From Ceratopteris richardii (Eukaryota; Streptophyta; Polypodiopsida; Polypodiales; Pteridaceae), in contig CM035438.1 of assembly GCA_020310875.1 (NCBI GenBank), positions 96,717,159-96,781,158 on the forward strand: a stretch of 64,000 bases of DNA, read 5' to 3'. Positions within the stretch are counted from its first letter, which is position 1. Every line of letters begins with the position of its first letter. Below the pieces are notes generated by a model. It saw nothing but the letters and a program-made list of their open reading frames with translations, did not search any database and had not been told where the DNA came from. The translations under genes and the position numbers were made by a program. Positions 20,706 to 30,238 of the stretch are shown here, in pieces.

Positions 20706-21117
20706 TGGAGAAGACTTGTTACAAGTGTTACGAGGAAGGAGATAAGGAAGAGAGCTCACACACACACTCTCACAATCAAAGAGAAGCACACACTCAGATT
20801 GAGGCAAGGAAGAATAATCTTCTTCTTCTTCTTCTTCTTCTTCTTCTTCTCCTCTTACATAAAAATGAATGTACAAGAATGACCTAAAAACAAGAGTACA
20901 ACTACTGCAATATATAAAGACCAGTATATAAGGAAAAACCTAATGTCTGTTAATGAGTGAGCTGGCAAGAAACAAGTGTGCCACCACTTTCGGTAGATAA
21001 ATATAATAAAGCTCAATGAAGTGTCCCTGACATATATTGGCATGACCACTATACATGTCGGACAAATGAAGAAAATGATACCATCCTGGATCATCACATG
21101 TTGAGCTTGATATCTCA
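20706..21117 (-). repeat. Copia-A 3' LTR, boundaries approximate
   Basis: It follows a polypurine tract and lies between the end of Copia-A RNase H and the Gypsy-5 remnant. The minus strand would start TGAGATATC (21117) and end CTTCTCCA (20706). The ends are TG...CA but the terminal inverted repeat is weak, and there is no second copy to compare, so the limits are inferred. It holds a (TTC)n run at 20818-20850 and TATA-like words near 20910-20933. Confidence 0.45.
20818..20850. repeat. (TTC)n microsatellite
   Basis: About ten copies of TTC inside the presumed Copia-A LTR. Confidence 0.9.
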
Positions 21118-21121
21118 AAAT

Positions 21122-21130
21122 TCCCCCTCA
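21122..21130 (-). promoter_or_regulatory. Copia-A polypurine tract
   Basis: TTGAGGGGGAA on the minus strand just before the presumed 3' LTR; it is the expected primer for plus-strand DNA synthesis. Confidence 0.55.
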
Positions 21131-22727
21131 AGCTCAACACCATGTTCTCTAATCCAAGCATCTTCCAAAACTTCTTCAGCTTCTCTGCCCTTAGTGCTTT
21201 AGTGAAAATATCAGCGACCTGCTCATCTGTTCTCACATAAACAAGATGAATATCACCTACTAATACCTTCTCTTTGATGAAGTGATAATGTACCTTGATA
21301 TGCTTTGTCATAGCATGAAAAATAAGGTTTCGTGCTAACTGTATGCTAATAAGATTATCATAATAGATGGTGATAGGCTTTTGCACTTCCACACCTAAAT
21401 CTGCAAGTAGCATCTCCAACCATGATGCCTCACATGCTTCCATTGCAGCACCTCTATACTTAGCCTCTGTAATTGACAAAGCAATAGTGGGTTGCTTCTT
21501 GCTACTCCATGTAATAGCTGCACCTCTAAGTGAGATAAGAAAACCACTAGTAGATCTTCTATCTGGAGTACTACCAACCCAATATGCATCAGTGTATCCA
21601 TGAACTGCAAATCTACACCAGCTTCATAAAACAATGCATAATCCAAAGTAGCACTCACATAATGTAGAGTGTGCCTCAGAGCATCCAAATATGGCTTCCT
21701 AAGAATTTGCATGAATTGACTTTCAAGTCCAGTGGTGTAGCTTAGATCATGCCTCGTAATTGTGAGATATATCAAACTTCCCTCAATTTTCCTGTACATA
21801 GTAGCATTCTCCAATGCTTCACCTGATGTAGTATCTAACTTCAAATTATGATCTAATGGCATAGAAATCAGCTTACAATCAGCCATACCATACTTTTGCA
21901 ACATATTCAAGGCATATTGCCTTTGCGACATCCATATACCTATTTCTGTATGTATAAACTCAATGCCCAAGAAATAGTGTAGCACACCAAGATCTTTCAT
22001 GTCAAATTCTTGCATAAGAAGTTGCTTTACCTCTTTGATGATTTCTTCATTATCACCACCTACAATCAAGTCATCAAACATAGATAGAAACAATTGTGAT
22101 GCCATCATCACCCTTCCTTGCATATAGTGAATGATCTACATCACACATAGAAAATCCAATGGTGTTCAAGTAGTCAACAATCCTTGCATGCCATGCAGGA
22201 GACACTTGCTTCAGCCCATACAAAGTCTTTTGCAACCTAAAAACATATTCTGGATGCTTTGAATCTTCATATCCTTGTGGCTGGTCCATGTATACTTCTT
22301 CTTGTAACTCACCATGTAGAAAAGCATTCTTCACATCCATCTGATGCAATGTCCATCCTTTTGATGTAGCTAATGCAACAAGTGTTCTGACAGTAGAAAT
22401 TTTAGCTATATGGCTGAATGTTTCCTCGTAATCAATGCCATAAGTTTGTGCATATCCTTTTGCTAGCAAACGTGCTTTATACCTACTTATGCTACCATCA
22501 GCATTGTGCTTTACCTTGTAAACCCACTTGCAACCTATGGGTTTCTTTCCTTGTGGTAGTGGAACCAGTTTCCATGTATCATTCCCATAAAGTGCAGCCA
22601 TCTCCTCATCCATAGCCTTTTCCCAATTTGCATTTCCAATTGCATCTTCAAAACAAGAAGGTTTAGCATCTTGTATTACCTTTGTCATGTAGGCACAATG
22701 ATGAGCCATGTAACTATCATATCTCAA
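21131..22727 (-). pseudogene. Copia-A reverse transcriptase and RNase H, frameshifted
   Basis: RT starts in 22074-22727: CKWVYKVKHNADGSISRYKA, YGIDYEETFS, LHQMDVKNAFLHGELQEEVY, LYGLKQ. The frame breaks at the active site near 22080-22123; the YV and DDLIVGG halves of the catalytic box lie in different frames. The rest of RT (DMKDLGVLHYFLGIEF) and the start of RNase H are in 21395-22123, and RNase H ends in 21131-21479 (TEAKYRGAAMEA, DEQVADIFTKAL). This is the normal Ty1/copia order. At least two frameshifts make it inactive. Confidence 0.92.
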
Positions 22728-24003
22728 TCATTCAACTGAATTCTGTATCCTCCTAGATCTTCTTGTCCTATGCCACTTCTCCTTCTATCATCTGCATGTG
22801 CCTTTCTTACTCCTGGATTCTTCACAGACGGCAATCCAAGTTCCTCATGAAGACTCTTTTTTGAACCGCTTGAATCTCCATCAAGGTCTTCAAAACTTGC
22901 ACATGTTTTATGACCAGCAGAAAGCTTTTCTTTAACTTTCTTGGATGTATTTGATGAATTTGTTGGACTGAAATTTCCACGCAATCTTCCACCCCATGGA
23001 TTTGAGTTGGAAGTATTTCTTGATGATGCATATGGTCTACTCAAAGCTTGAGATTCTGCACTTGATTTTTCATTCATTTTTTTTGTCATTTGGTTCAGGA
23101 TTCAGTCCTTCTTTGGCATCTGCATAGAAGCTTGATATTTCATCAAATACCACATCTCTGCTCACCTTCACCTGTCATATGAGTGGGTTATAACATTTAC
23201 ATCCCTTTTTCTCAAGGGAGTATCCAATGAAGACACACTTTTCTACTTTTGGATCAAGCTTCGTCCTCAATTCATCTGGAACATGTACATATGCAATACA
23301 ACCAAAGACTTTCATATGTGATAAGTTTGCCTTTTTACTTGTAAACTTCTCTTCACGTATAACTTGATGTACAGTAGCAATGAGAGTTCTGTTCATGATG
23401 TATACAATAGTATGAACAATTTCTGCCCAATAACAATGAGGCATATTCTTCTCAACCATCAAGGCTCTTGCTATTTCTGCAATATGTTTATTTTTGCATT
23501 CAGCAACACCATTCTATTGTGGTGTGTACCTGCATGAAAACTGATGCCAAATTCCATGATTTTTTAGAAAATTGCTGAACTCATTTGACATGTACTCATC
23601 TCCTCCATCAGATCTTAATGTCTGAATATGCTTCCCTATCTACTTTTCCACCATAGCTTTAAAAATTTGGAAGTGAGTGAACACCTCACTCTTCTCTTTC
23701 ATGAAATATACCCACACTTTTCATGTATGGTCATCAATGAAAATAACATAAAACCTGTAACCGCCCATAGATGTGGTCTTTGTAGGACCCTAAACATGTG
23801 TATGTACTATTTCTAGTATGTTCTCACTAACATGCTTTCCATGTGGAAATGATGCTTGATTATTTTCCAAATTGACATACTGCACATACCTTTCGGATCT
23901 CTGCAACCTTGAAAATTGGTAGTCCATGGACAATCTCCTTTGACTGCATCAATTTCAGCCTTTGAAGTTTGCATGTCCAATCCGTTTGTGCTAGATCTCT
24001 ATA
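22728..24003 (-). pseudogene. Copia-A integrase remnant and hinge to RT
   Basis: The end of the integrase is readable at 23175-23462 (PHCYWAEIVHTIVYIMNRTL ... YSLEKKGCKCYNP), which matches the usual W-A-E and G-Y-S-x-K-x-Y blocks of copia. The catalytic core (23463-24003) is broken by many stops. A Ser/Lys-rich hinge (22724-23089) links it to RT in another frame. Confidence 0.82.
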
Positions 24004-24492
24004 TCAGCAATGATTCCTGCACTTTTTGCAAACGTGGTTGCCCACTTTTGTATTCATTTCAAGAATTTTCACATTTAAGGTGAACATCCTACCCACTTTG
24101 TTTCCTTTGGCAATCAATCTTCCATCCTGTTTGTATTCTTCTACATATAACCCATCAGCATTGAACCTGACTTGTAATTCCTTGTCAACCATTTATCCAA
24201 TAGACACCAGATTCTTTGTTATATTTGGAACATGCAGCACATCAACAAGATGCTTTACCTTCTCATCCTCCATAGACAATGCTATGTTTCCTGTATGCTT
24301 GATAGGGTGTGATGTGTTATCACCTGTTTCAACATATCCAGGAACTGGCAATTTCTGCAAAGTACTAAACCATTCCACATGACTGTTCATGTGATTTGAA
24401 GCACTTGAATCAATATACAAGGCATTATCATTCAATTTTGAAACACTAGCAGACATCGTATTCATCATGTGACATTGAACCATGAACAGCTT
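24004..24492 (-). pseudogene. Copia-A protease, start cut by Gypsy-2 insertion
   Basis: 24193-24483 has the protease active site as YIDSSASNHMNSH, where the usual DSG/DSGAS is DSSAS, followed by VLHVPNITKNLVSIG typical of copia. The second part (24004-24192) continues in frame after a stop (VRFNADGLYVEE). The right end is the Gypsy-2 target site; the remaining gag lies at 41852-42150 and the two frames meet in register across the insertion. Confidence 0.85.
24488..24492. other. Target site duplication of Gypsy-2, left copy
   Basis: AGCTT directly left of the 3' LTR, identical to 41852-41856 on the right side. Confidence 0.9.
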
Positions 24493-25140
24493 TGTTGCTC
24501 TAGCACAATGGTGAGAACCACGTTAAGAAGCTTCACCTCCTTAATGTCAATCTGCGGAAGAGATAGGAGTGATATGAAGATCGTGAATGTGAGATGAAGT
24601 GAGAGTGAAGGTGAGAAGCATAGAAATGCACACACACATACACACACACTACGAAGAGACAAGCAAGACACAATGGAAGGTGAGAAATCAACTCTATTAC
24701 TCAAGAACACTCTTACAAGCTCAAAATAGCTCTAAGCTTTTCTCTACTCCAACAAGCTAACCTCAAAAATGAGCTCTCTAGCTCTTTTTATAGTTTCTAG
24801 ATTAGTTTTGACCGGTTTCACATCTAGCGACCGGCATAGTTAAAAATTAGGTCCTAGATGCTATTTGGAAGGGTAAACGATGTCTAAAAATAACGAAAAT
24901 TGATACGCTTGTTCTACCTAAGCTCCTCAAGCTCGAGGACTCCTCGGCTTGTACAAAATGGAGCTATGGATTACAAAATGGGGTTTTCTATGTTACATAT
25001 GTTACAATAGTGATAAAAATCACTGTTGGAGGTTTTTGGAAAGTATTTGAAAACATAATTCTTTGAAAAACGATTCGACTGGCTCCCTGCTCTGTCGTTA
25101 CATGCTTCCGTGTCGTCTGTGCCTCTGGCTGCTTCCAACA
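24493..25140 (-). repeat. Gypsy-2 3' LTR (648 bp)
   Basis: The minus strand runs TGTTGGAAGCAGCC ... GAGCAACA, with the perfect ends TGTTG/CAACA. It has the same length as the 5' LTR. Differences include GCTTTT/GCTCTT near 24738, ATTAG/ACTAG, CACTG/CATTG near 25021 and CTTTG/GTTTG near 25061. Confidence 0.97.
24784..24792 (-). promoter_or_regulatory. TATA box in Gypsy-2 3' LTR
   Basis: TATAAAAAG on the minus strand, same position in the LTR as in the 5' copy. From here transcription would run into the flanking Copia-A sequence. Confidence 0.55.
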
Positions 25141-25859
25141 CCCCCCTCCCTCTCGCTTCTGTCGTCCTTGACATAACCTTGTTGTGAGGTCTGCCGGATA
25201 TAGTTCTGTAGGAGGTCTTGAGCGAGGGTGTGCTCGGAGATACGAATGCCTCGGGCCAGATCTGCCTCGAGTTTCTCCCAGTCGATTGGTTGCGGTTCTT
25301 CCGGTGGTGGGAGCTGATAGTGTGTGGAATAGACCATTCGTTCACAGGCAAATAATTGTAGTAAATGTGTAGGCCTGCTTATGAATACCTCTGAATGGTA
25401 TTCCCAGAAGCCGGTTGTGAACATCTCTTCGAACGTCTGCTTGTAGCACGCCAGTAGGTACTTTATTTTGCAGTGCCAGGCATAACACACCCGTAGCGAT
25501 GGCGTTGTATTCATATCATATACCAAATCGAAATTGCCATGCTCAAAGCCCGGGGTGTTGACATGTGGTGCCTTGACGCGTCGGAAGACTTTAAAAATCA
25601 TTTGCATCATGTCAAAGATTTTGACAGTCATATGCGCCGCTATATCATCCATATGCTTTAATCTACGGAGCCAGTGGCGAATTGTAGCCATCATGTAGCC
25701 AACAGTTGGTAACTCAATGGGTGGCTTAAAATAGGGGTAATTCAACCAGTCTTGGCACTGCTTATTGTTTTGTACCTTAATAGCAAAGGTAGTTCAGGAG
25801 CGGCATCGTGGCACTGGTCCCCAACACGGATTGTACTTCAAATGCAAAGGTGCCTTTAC
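25098..25859 (-). CDS. Gypsy-2 post-pol ORF, C-terminal part
   Basis: The frame continues from the previous segment after TAG (25860-25862), passes a TGA at 25794-25796 and is then open from 25745 to a stop at 25098. Near the break is a CWGPVPRC pair of cysteines. The open part has a histidine- and aromatic-rich globular-looking region (IRHWLRRLKHMDDIAAHM, FEEMFTTGFWEYHSEVFI) and a final helix (DWEKLEADLARGI). It reads through the polypurine tract (EREGGV) and stops 43 bp inside the 3' LTR. I do not recognise the family. No signal peptide or membrane segment is seen. Confidence 0.7.
25141..25155 (-). promoter_or_regulatory. Gypsy-2 polypurine tract
   Basis: CGAGAGGGAGGGGGG on the minus strand, abutting the TGTTGG start of the 3' LTR. 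This is the standard primer for plus-strand DNA synthesis. Confidence 0.92.
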
Positions 25860-26972
25860 CTATGTACTCATCATCTCTGGATACTGCTGTAGTAAATCTT
25901 TTCGCCACTCTGGTTGATAGATCCTTCCTTTCTGTGCATCTAGTGGCAAATCAGCCGCCTCGAATTGAGTTGCATGCGATGGTTTCTTACCTGTCTCTTT
26001 CTCAATGGCTAACTGGTATTCAGCCATTAACATGAAATACGGTTTATACTGTAGCTCATGCCCAGATATGTATCGTCGCGGGGCCAAATGAGCAAAGAAT
26101 GGAGATTGTAAAATTCTTTCTTCTATCATCGCCATGGCGTGTAATTGTGCCTCTACTCTAGCTGAGTGCGTTGTTCCAAGTTCCTCAATAGTCTTCATCC
26201 ACGCGGGGGTCGGAAGTTCGTACGTCATCTGGCCTTCGGCCGTGACGCGTCCGCCTGGGATGGGTTGTGGCTCGTATGCTTCTTCAAACGTTTCCTCCAC
26301 CGGGATGGTGATCGTTTCTTCCTCAACTGGAAGCTCAGGTGGGGAATCTGGCCTGGGTGGCGCTTCATATACTGCAATCCTTGATTCAAGGGTCGATACC
26401 TGGGCCCGTAATGAGTTGAGTTCCTCTAGGAGATCAGGAGAGGGGTCCACAGGTGCTGGTATGTCTTGGTGTGCCGGTTCTCGTAACTGGAGTAATTTGT
26501 GATCTTCTTTGAGTTTCTGTAACTCCTCGTTCATGCGGTCGTATTCATCTAGTAATCTTACATGATCGTCTAGCAGCATCCTCATCGAGTCTGAAGGAAT
26601 GGCTGTGAACCTGCTAAGACTGAGCGGTTGGTCTGGGTGGTCGAGCGCTGCTTCTAAGTTTTCTCGGTTCTGATCCTGTAAGCACTGGTTTTCTTCCTTG
26701 GCGGCTGCTAGGTGTCTTCGTAGTAAGCCCATGTTTCGTGTTAGCGTTGCATTGCGGACTGTCTGGGCTCTTAATAAGTTATCCAGGTCAGCAGTGGCTT
26801 CCTTGGTCTTTTCTTTGCTTTTTAGTTCCAATTTGTGATAAGCCTCGCGTAATTCCTGGTAGCGGGTGTTCAGAGAGGCATTCTCAATAGACAATAAATT
26901 AAGCTGCAACTGTAAGTCAATTGGTTGTCCTCTGCAGCTGCTGATAATTATCACCAAGAGATGTGAACTCAT
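25860..26972 (-). CDS. Gypsy-2 post-pol ORF, coiled-coil middle part
   Basis: A 370-codon frame, +1/-1 to the segment upstream, overlapping it by 56 nt; the real join is probably near 26920-26940, because the helical pattern continues across it (DEFTSLGDNYQQLQ, then QPIDLQLQLNLL). About residues 22-170 form heptad-rich coiled coil (LNTRYQELREAYHKLELKSK; LLDEYDRMNEELQKLKEDHK; LEELNSLRAQVSTLESRI). An acidic proline-rich linker (PVEEETITIPVEETFEEAYE) and a compact C-terminal region rich in aromatics follow. The natural ATG is not this one. Function unknown; the coiled coil suggests oligomerisation. Confidence 0.72.
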   Translation of the reverse strand: MSSHLLVIIISSCRGQPIDLQLQLNLLSIENASLNTRYQELREAYHKLELKSKEKTKEATADLDNLLRAQTVRNATLTRNMGLLRRHLAAAKEENQCLQDQNRENLEAALDHPDQPLSLSRFTAIPSDSMRMLLDDHVRLLDEYDRMNEELQKLKEDHKLLQLREPAHQDIPAPVDPSPDLLEELNSLRAQVSTLESRIAVYEAPPRPDSPPELPVEEETITIPVEETFEEAYEPQPIPGGRVTAEGQMTYELPTPAWMKTIEELGTTHSARVEAQLHAMAMIEERILQSPFFAHLAPRRYISGHELQYKPYFMLMAEYQLAIEKETGKKPSHATQFEAADLPLDAQKGRIYQPEWRKDLLQQYPEMMST

Positions 26973-28908
26973 CTCTTACTTGCGTCATACACATGAACAT
27001 CTGTCGGAATGCATTATCTACAGTGGGTGATAGTATTAATGGGGTGCTAAATGAAGATGCAGTTGGTGTAGATGCAACGGGAATGGGGAATGGGGATGGG
27101 AAGGTGGATGATGTAGTGATTGTTGAAAATTGTGATGTGCTTAAAAATGTTTGTGCCGTGAGTGAAGTGAGTGATGGTGCTGTGGGTGGTGAGATGTCCA
27201 TGTCAGTGGACGTATCTAGTGCGGTGACCGTGAATATGGGTGTGATCGTGGGTGCTCGTGCTGGTGTAAATACGGGATTTACAAAGGTTGAGGGGTAATT
27301 TACAGGGGGGCTGGCTGGAGCAGCTTGATGGAAAGGGGAGAGAGGGGTTACAGTGGGTCGGGGAGGTGAGACGGGGGAGAAGGTTAAGGGCGGGGGGAAT
27401 GGGAAAAGGGGTCTTGGAGTTGTTGGGAAAGATGGAAAAGATTGATGAAGGAATGGGTTGGGTAGAAAGGTGGGAGTGGCAGGGGGTAGACTAGGGCTAA
27501 TGGGCGCGGGAATTGTGGGATGAGTGGTCGTAAAGACAATTTCTGCAACACCACCGGCGAATGAAGATGTTGGTCTGGGGGAAGGAGGGTGAAGAGGGGA
27601 GGCTGGATGGACGGGCGGTGATGGAGGAGCGGTTGGGGTGGTCGGTACTTCAGTGACTACTGAGGTTTGTACAGCTGTAGCGCGGGGTGGGGAATCTACA
27701 AAGATGGTTTCTACAGCCAACGAACTTTTGGGGACGAGGCGTGCCTCCCTGGCTTGTTCTGAAGATTGTGCTCCGGTTGGTACACGAATGTATTCGCCGG
27801 GCTTTGAAAGTAGTCGTACCCTGCGGGGGTCAAACTGTGGTAGTGGCTTTCTTTGCAAGTACCTGAGCGCTTCGTTGGAGCCTACTGATTTGACTAACTC
27901 GCGGAATCCTTTGATGTATGCGTCTTCGAATCCGCCTGTGACAAGTTCTTGTTCTATTATTGTTTGACTCTCTTCCTCTGTCAGCTTTTTGCGTGCCCAA
28001 ACCTTTTCCATAGTTCTATACAGCTTCTTAATAGCTAGTGTGTAAGCTGCTGCCTCGTAAGTTTCATCTTCATGGGTACTTGTATCACCATGTGTGTCTG
28101 TTTGTTGGCCTTGGCCATCTGTCTGTTCATGCTCTTGGGATTCATGTGTTCCCTGGCTAGCTTCGTCGTCTCCTTCATCGTCATCGGTTGTTGTTCTTTC
28201 GTCATCAGATCTGGACACGATCTGTCCTTGTGGCTGATCCCTGGGTGTGGTAGGGTAGCTAGGCCTTTCAAATTCTTGAGAAAACATTTGTCCTTCTGAA
28301 AACTGGAACTCGTTGGAGAATGCATCAGGCATCTCAAAATCAAAAGTTTGGTCCAGTGGCTCTACTTGTCTTGGTTCTAAATGCGGTATTGGAAAAGAGA
28401 AAGCTTCTGCACCAATAGTGGTGGGAAGTTCAGCTGCTGTGGTGATAGGTTCTGTGGTTGTGGCTGCTTGGGGTGTAACAGTACTGGTGGTGCCCTCCGG
28501 CGTAACTGGTCTTGATAACCGTATACGAATTGGTGGTACCGTGGGAGTGGCTGTTGTTGGTGACTGCTCTGGAGATGGTTGTGGCGAGGGTGATTCTGGG
28601 ACTTGTAGGCACGGGATAGTACCTCTCATCCGCTTTCCGGCTCTACCTTTGCTAGACTTTCTAGCCTTCCTAGTGGTTCCTTTGAATGCCTTCAGTTCCT
28701 CACTAGTCATGGCACGCTCAATTGGTAAGTCATACGCCAAGCACATATATATGATCCTGGTGAGGGCGCAGCACCCATTGATTACCTTCTTTCGCTCCCA
28801 TCTATGTTGTGCCAAATAGAGCTGATCAATTATCCAGCTAGCTAGATCAACCGTTTGAGGTCCAGTACATGCTAAGTATAATCCAAACCAGATTCTTTTG
28901 TGGGGCAT
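26917..28908 (-). CDS. Gypsy-2 post-pol ORF, large Pro/Ser/Thr-rich part
   Basis: 663 codons in frame with the upstream piece; only one TAG (28921-28923) and four codons separate them. The start is globular (KRIWFGLYLACTGPQTVDLA, then KVINGCCALTRIIYMCLAYD), a basic patch follows (TTRKARKSSKGRAGKRMRG), which could be a nuclear localisation signal, then acidic low-complexity sequence (TTDDDEGDDEASQ), a helical segment near residues 285-385 (YRTMEKVWARKKLTEEESQT), and more than 200 residues of Pro/Ser/Thr-rich chain. The globular part has a vague likeness to plant retroelement proteins of unknown role; I do not claim homology. Confidence 0.75.
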   Translation of the reverse strand: MPHKRIWFGLYLACTGPQTVDLASWIIDQLYLAQHRWERKKVINGCCALTRIIYMCLAYDLPIERAMTSEELKAFKGTTRKARKSSKGRAGKRMRGTIPCLQVPESPSPQPSPEQSPTTATPTVPPIRIRLSRPVTPEGTTSTVTPQAATTTEPITTAAELPTTIGAEAFSFPIPHLEPRQVEPLDQTFDFEMPDAFSNEFQFSEGQMFSQEFERPSYPTTPRDQPQGQIVSRSDDERTTTDDDEGDDEASQGTHESQEHEQTDGQGQQTDTHGDTSTHEDETYEAAAYTLAIKKLYRTMEKVWARKKLTEEESQTIIEQELVTGGFEDAYIKGFRELVKSVGSNEALRYLQRKPLPQFDPRRVRLLSKPGEYIRVPTGAQSSEQAREARLVPKSSLAVETIFVDSPPRATAVQTSVVTEVPTTPTAPPSPPVHPASPLHPPSPRPTSSFAGGVAEIVFTTTHPTIPAPISPSLPPATPTFLPNPFLHQSFPSFPTTPRPLFPFPPPLTFSPVSPPRPTVTPLSPFHQAAPASPPVNYPSTFVNPVFTPARAPTITPIFTVTALDTSTDMDISPPTAPSLTSLTAQTFLSTSQFSTITTSSTFPSPFPIPVASTPTASSFSTPLILSPTVDNAFRQMFMCMTQVRDEFTSLGDNYQQLQRTTN

Positions 28909-28920
28909 GGTAAAATGATC

Positions 28921-29604
28921 CTAAGCTGGGAAAGCAAAGTGCTGCATGCATATCCGTAATGGCTTGGAAAGCTCAGGGGTTATAGCTGAGATATCCTCCC
29001 ACTTAGTTACGTCACCACGCTTCATCTGCTCTGGGACTAGCCGTTCTTTCTCCGTTGGAGTGTGTGTTCCATGTATTTTTAGAGCTGCGCGAATTAAATC
29101 TTTAGACAAATAAAACCTTCTGAATGGAGGATCATTTACCAAGGATGGTAACATGAATGTGCCGGGTAGATCCTTGTTGTCTGAAGCCGTTAAGGTGGTT
29201 ACCAAGTAAAAGCATCTGTAAAAATCGGGTTTAGGCAGAGGGTCACTAAAGTATTCTGTAAATCCTGCTCGTGCCCAAACGTGCGTTAGATCTTGTGTAT
29301 TCTGTAGTCCTTCAAATTCTCTTGACAAGAACTGGTACTTGGTCCATGTGCGAAGATCAAATGCCAAATTGGCCTCAAATATGAAATCAGCGTCTGCTAA
29401 GGGTCCTGCTAGGCCTTGAAACCAATGAGAATTACGATGAATCTTCTCAGTATATCCTCTAGGAGGATCATCGATTGGCATGGGTCCTGGAAAACCTTGA
29501 AACTCTGGTGGTTGCATCGTAGGATAAGATTCCGCTAGTAATTCTCCAATAGTGGCCATCGGTGCACTGGGGCCAGCCTCTGATGGTCCTGCTTCGGTTT
29601 GCAT
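28921..29604 (-). CDS. Gypsy-2 post-pol ORF, N-terminal part
   Basis: The frame is open from 29757, but the ATG at 29602-29604 (MQTEAGPSEAGPS) is preferred because the sequence before it looks noncoding and has a splice-acceptor-like CTTTTCCCTTTAG ending at 29618. From this ATG 227 residues precede the TAG at 28921-28923. Content: low-complexity start, then a globular part with FQGFPGPMPIDDPPRGYTEK, LAFDLRTWTKYQFLSREFEG and FYRCFYLVTTLTASDNKDLP. The TAG fits a CAG codon changed by C-to-T. No similarity recognised. Confidence 0.72.
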   Translation of the reverse strand: MQTEAGPSEAGPSAPMATIGELLAESYPTMQPPEFQGFPGPMPIDDPPRGYTEKIHRNSHWFQGLAGPLADADFIFEANLAFDLRTWTKYQFLSREFEGLQNTQDLTHVWARAGFTEYFSDPLPKPDFYRCFYLVTTLTASDNKDLPGTFMLPSLVNDPPFRRFYLSKDLIRAALKIHGTHTPTEKERLVPEQMKRGDVTKWEDISAITPELSKPLRICMQHFAFPA

Positions 29605-29836
29605 GATGACTGATGAGCTAAAGGGAAAAGATCTGCTACAAAAGATTAACACATTAGTATGGAAATTAATTATGATCCCATTAAGGTGAGACCGCAATCC
29701 CTTTCCATAACCGATGTGTAACCCGTGTAGCCAAGTGTCGTGAAGTGACTGATGCAATGATTTTTTGCAAAACTAATGCAGGTCTCTAGACGCCTACATG
29801 CTTCAGATTATGCCTGCAATTCTTGATGAGCTTTTA
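29605..29836 (-). other. Gypsy-2 spacer between pol tail and post-pol ORF, with acceptor-like site
   Basis: About 230 bp with no conserved coding. On the minus strand a pyrimidine-rich stretch TCTTTTCCCTTTAG ends with AG at 29619-29618, 14 nt before the preferred ATG. An earlier TTTTGTAG/CAG near 29638 is an alternative acceptor. Confidence 0.45.
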
Positions 29837-30238
29837 TTATGCAAGATGTGGGGTTTGGGTGTATGAATTTATACAAGGTTTGGTTGAAGGTGAATTAGTA
29901 CAAGGGTGGAGTTTAAACGGGGTGGGAGAATTGTTAGATAAGGGGGTACAAAAAGACGTCTGGATACGTTTCGGTATCCATTTCCTAAGGGTCTCTGAGT
30001 GGGTGGTATGTTTCTGCTGAGGGACAAAGAGTGGTATTGGGTTTGGTGGTATTGAAGGATGAAAAGATTTCGGAGGGGTATATATTACATGGCTTGAGGG
30101 TTGGGCTATAATACATTGTTTGGGTACCCAAATCTGCATGGGTGTGGGTCTATGGATAAGGTATTTCTTGGCGATCCAAATCTGTCAAGTAATTGTACTT
30201 GTAAAAGAAGATCCAGGGGACTTCGGATGCTGACTCTA
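29837..30238 (-). pseudogene. Gypsy-2 pol C-terminal tail with repeated WVPK motifs
   Basis: The pol frame goes on in register past TAG (30236-30238) and TGA (near 30179). It then reads QIWIAKKYL, MQIWVPKQCII and LRKWIPKRIQ, repeating the QIWVPKG motif found just before the TAG. Gypsy-1 has three similar motifs at its visible pol end (QIWVRKG, QVWVPKK, QMWVPEK). The repetition in frame supports coding up to about 29837. Whether TAG at 30236 was the original stop cannot be told. Confidence 0.6.

Noticed and set aside
26134..28819. Plus-strand ORFs of 60-168 codons opposite the Gypsy-2 post-pol ORF
   Set aside because: Antisense shadows of a low-complexity coding strand; no domain and no conservation of start sites.
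25098..29604. Envelope glycoprotein as the role of the post-pol ORF
   Set aside because: No signal peptide, transmembrane segment or Cys pattern seen; Pro/Ser/Thr-rich sequence alone is not enough.
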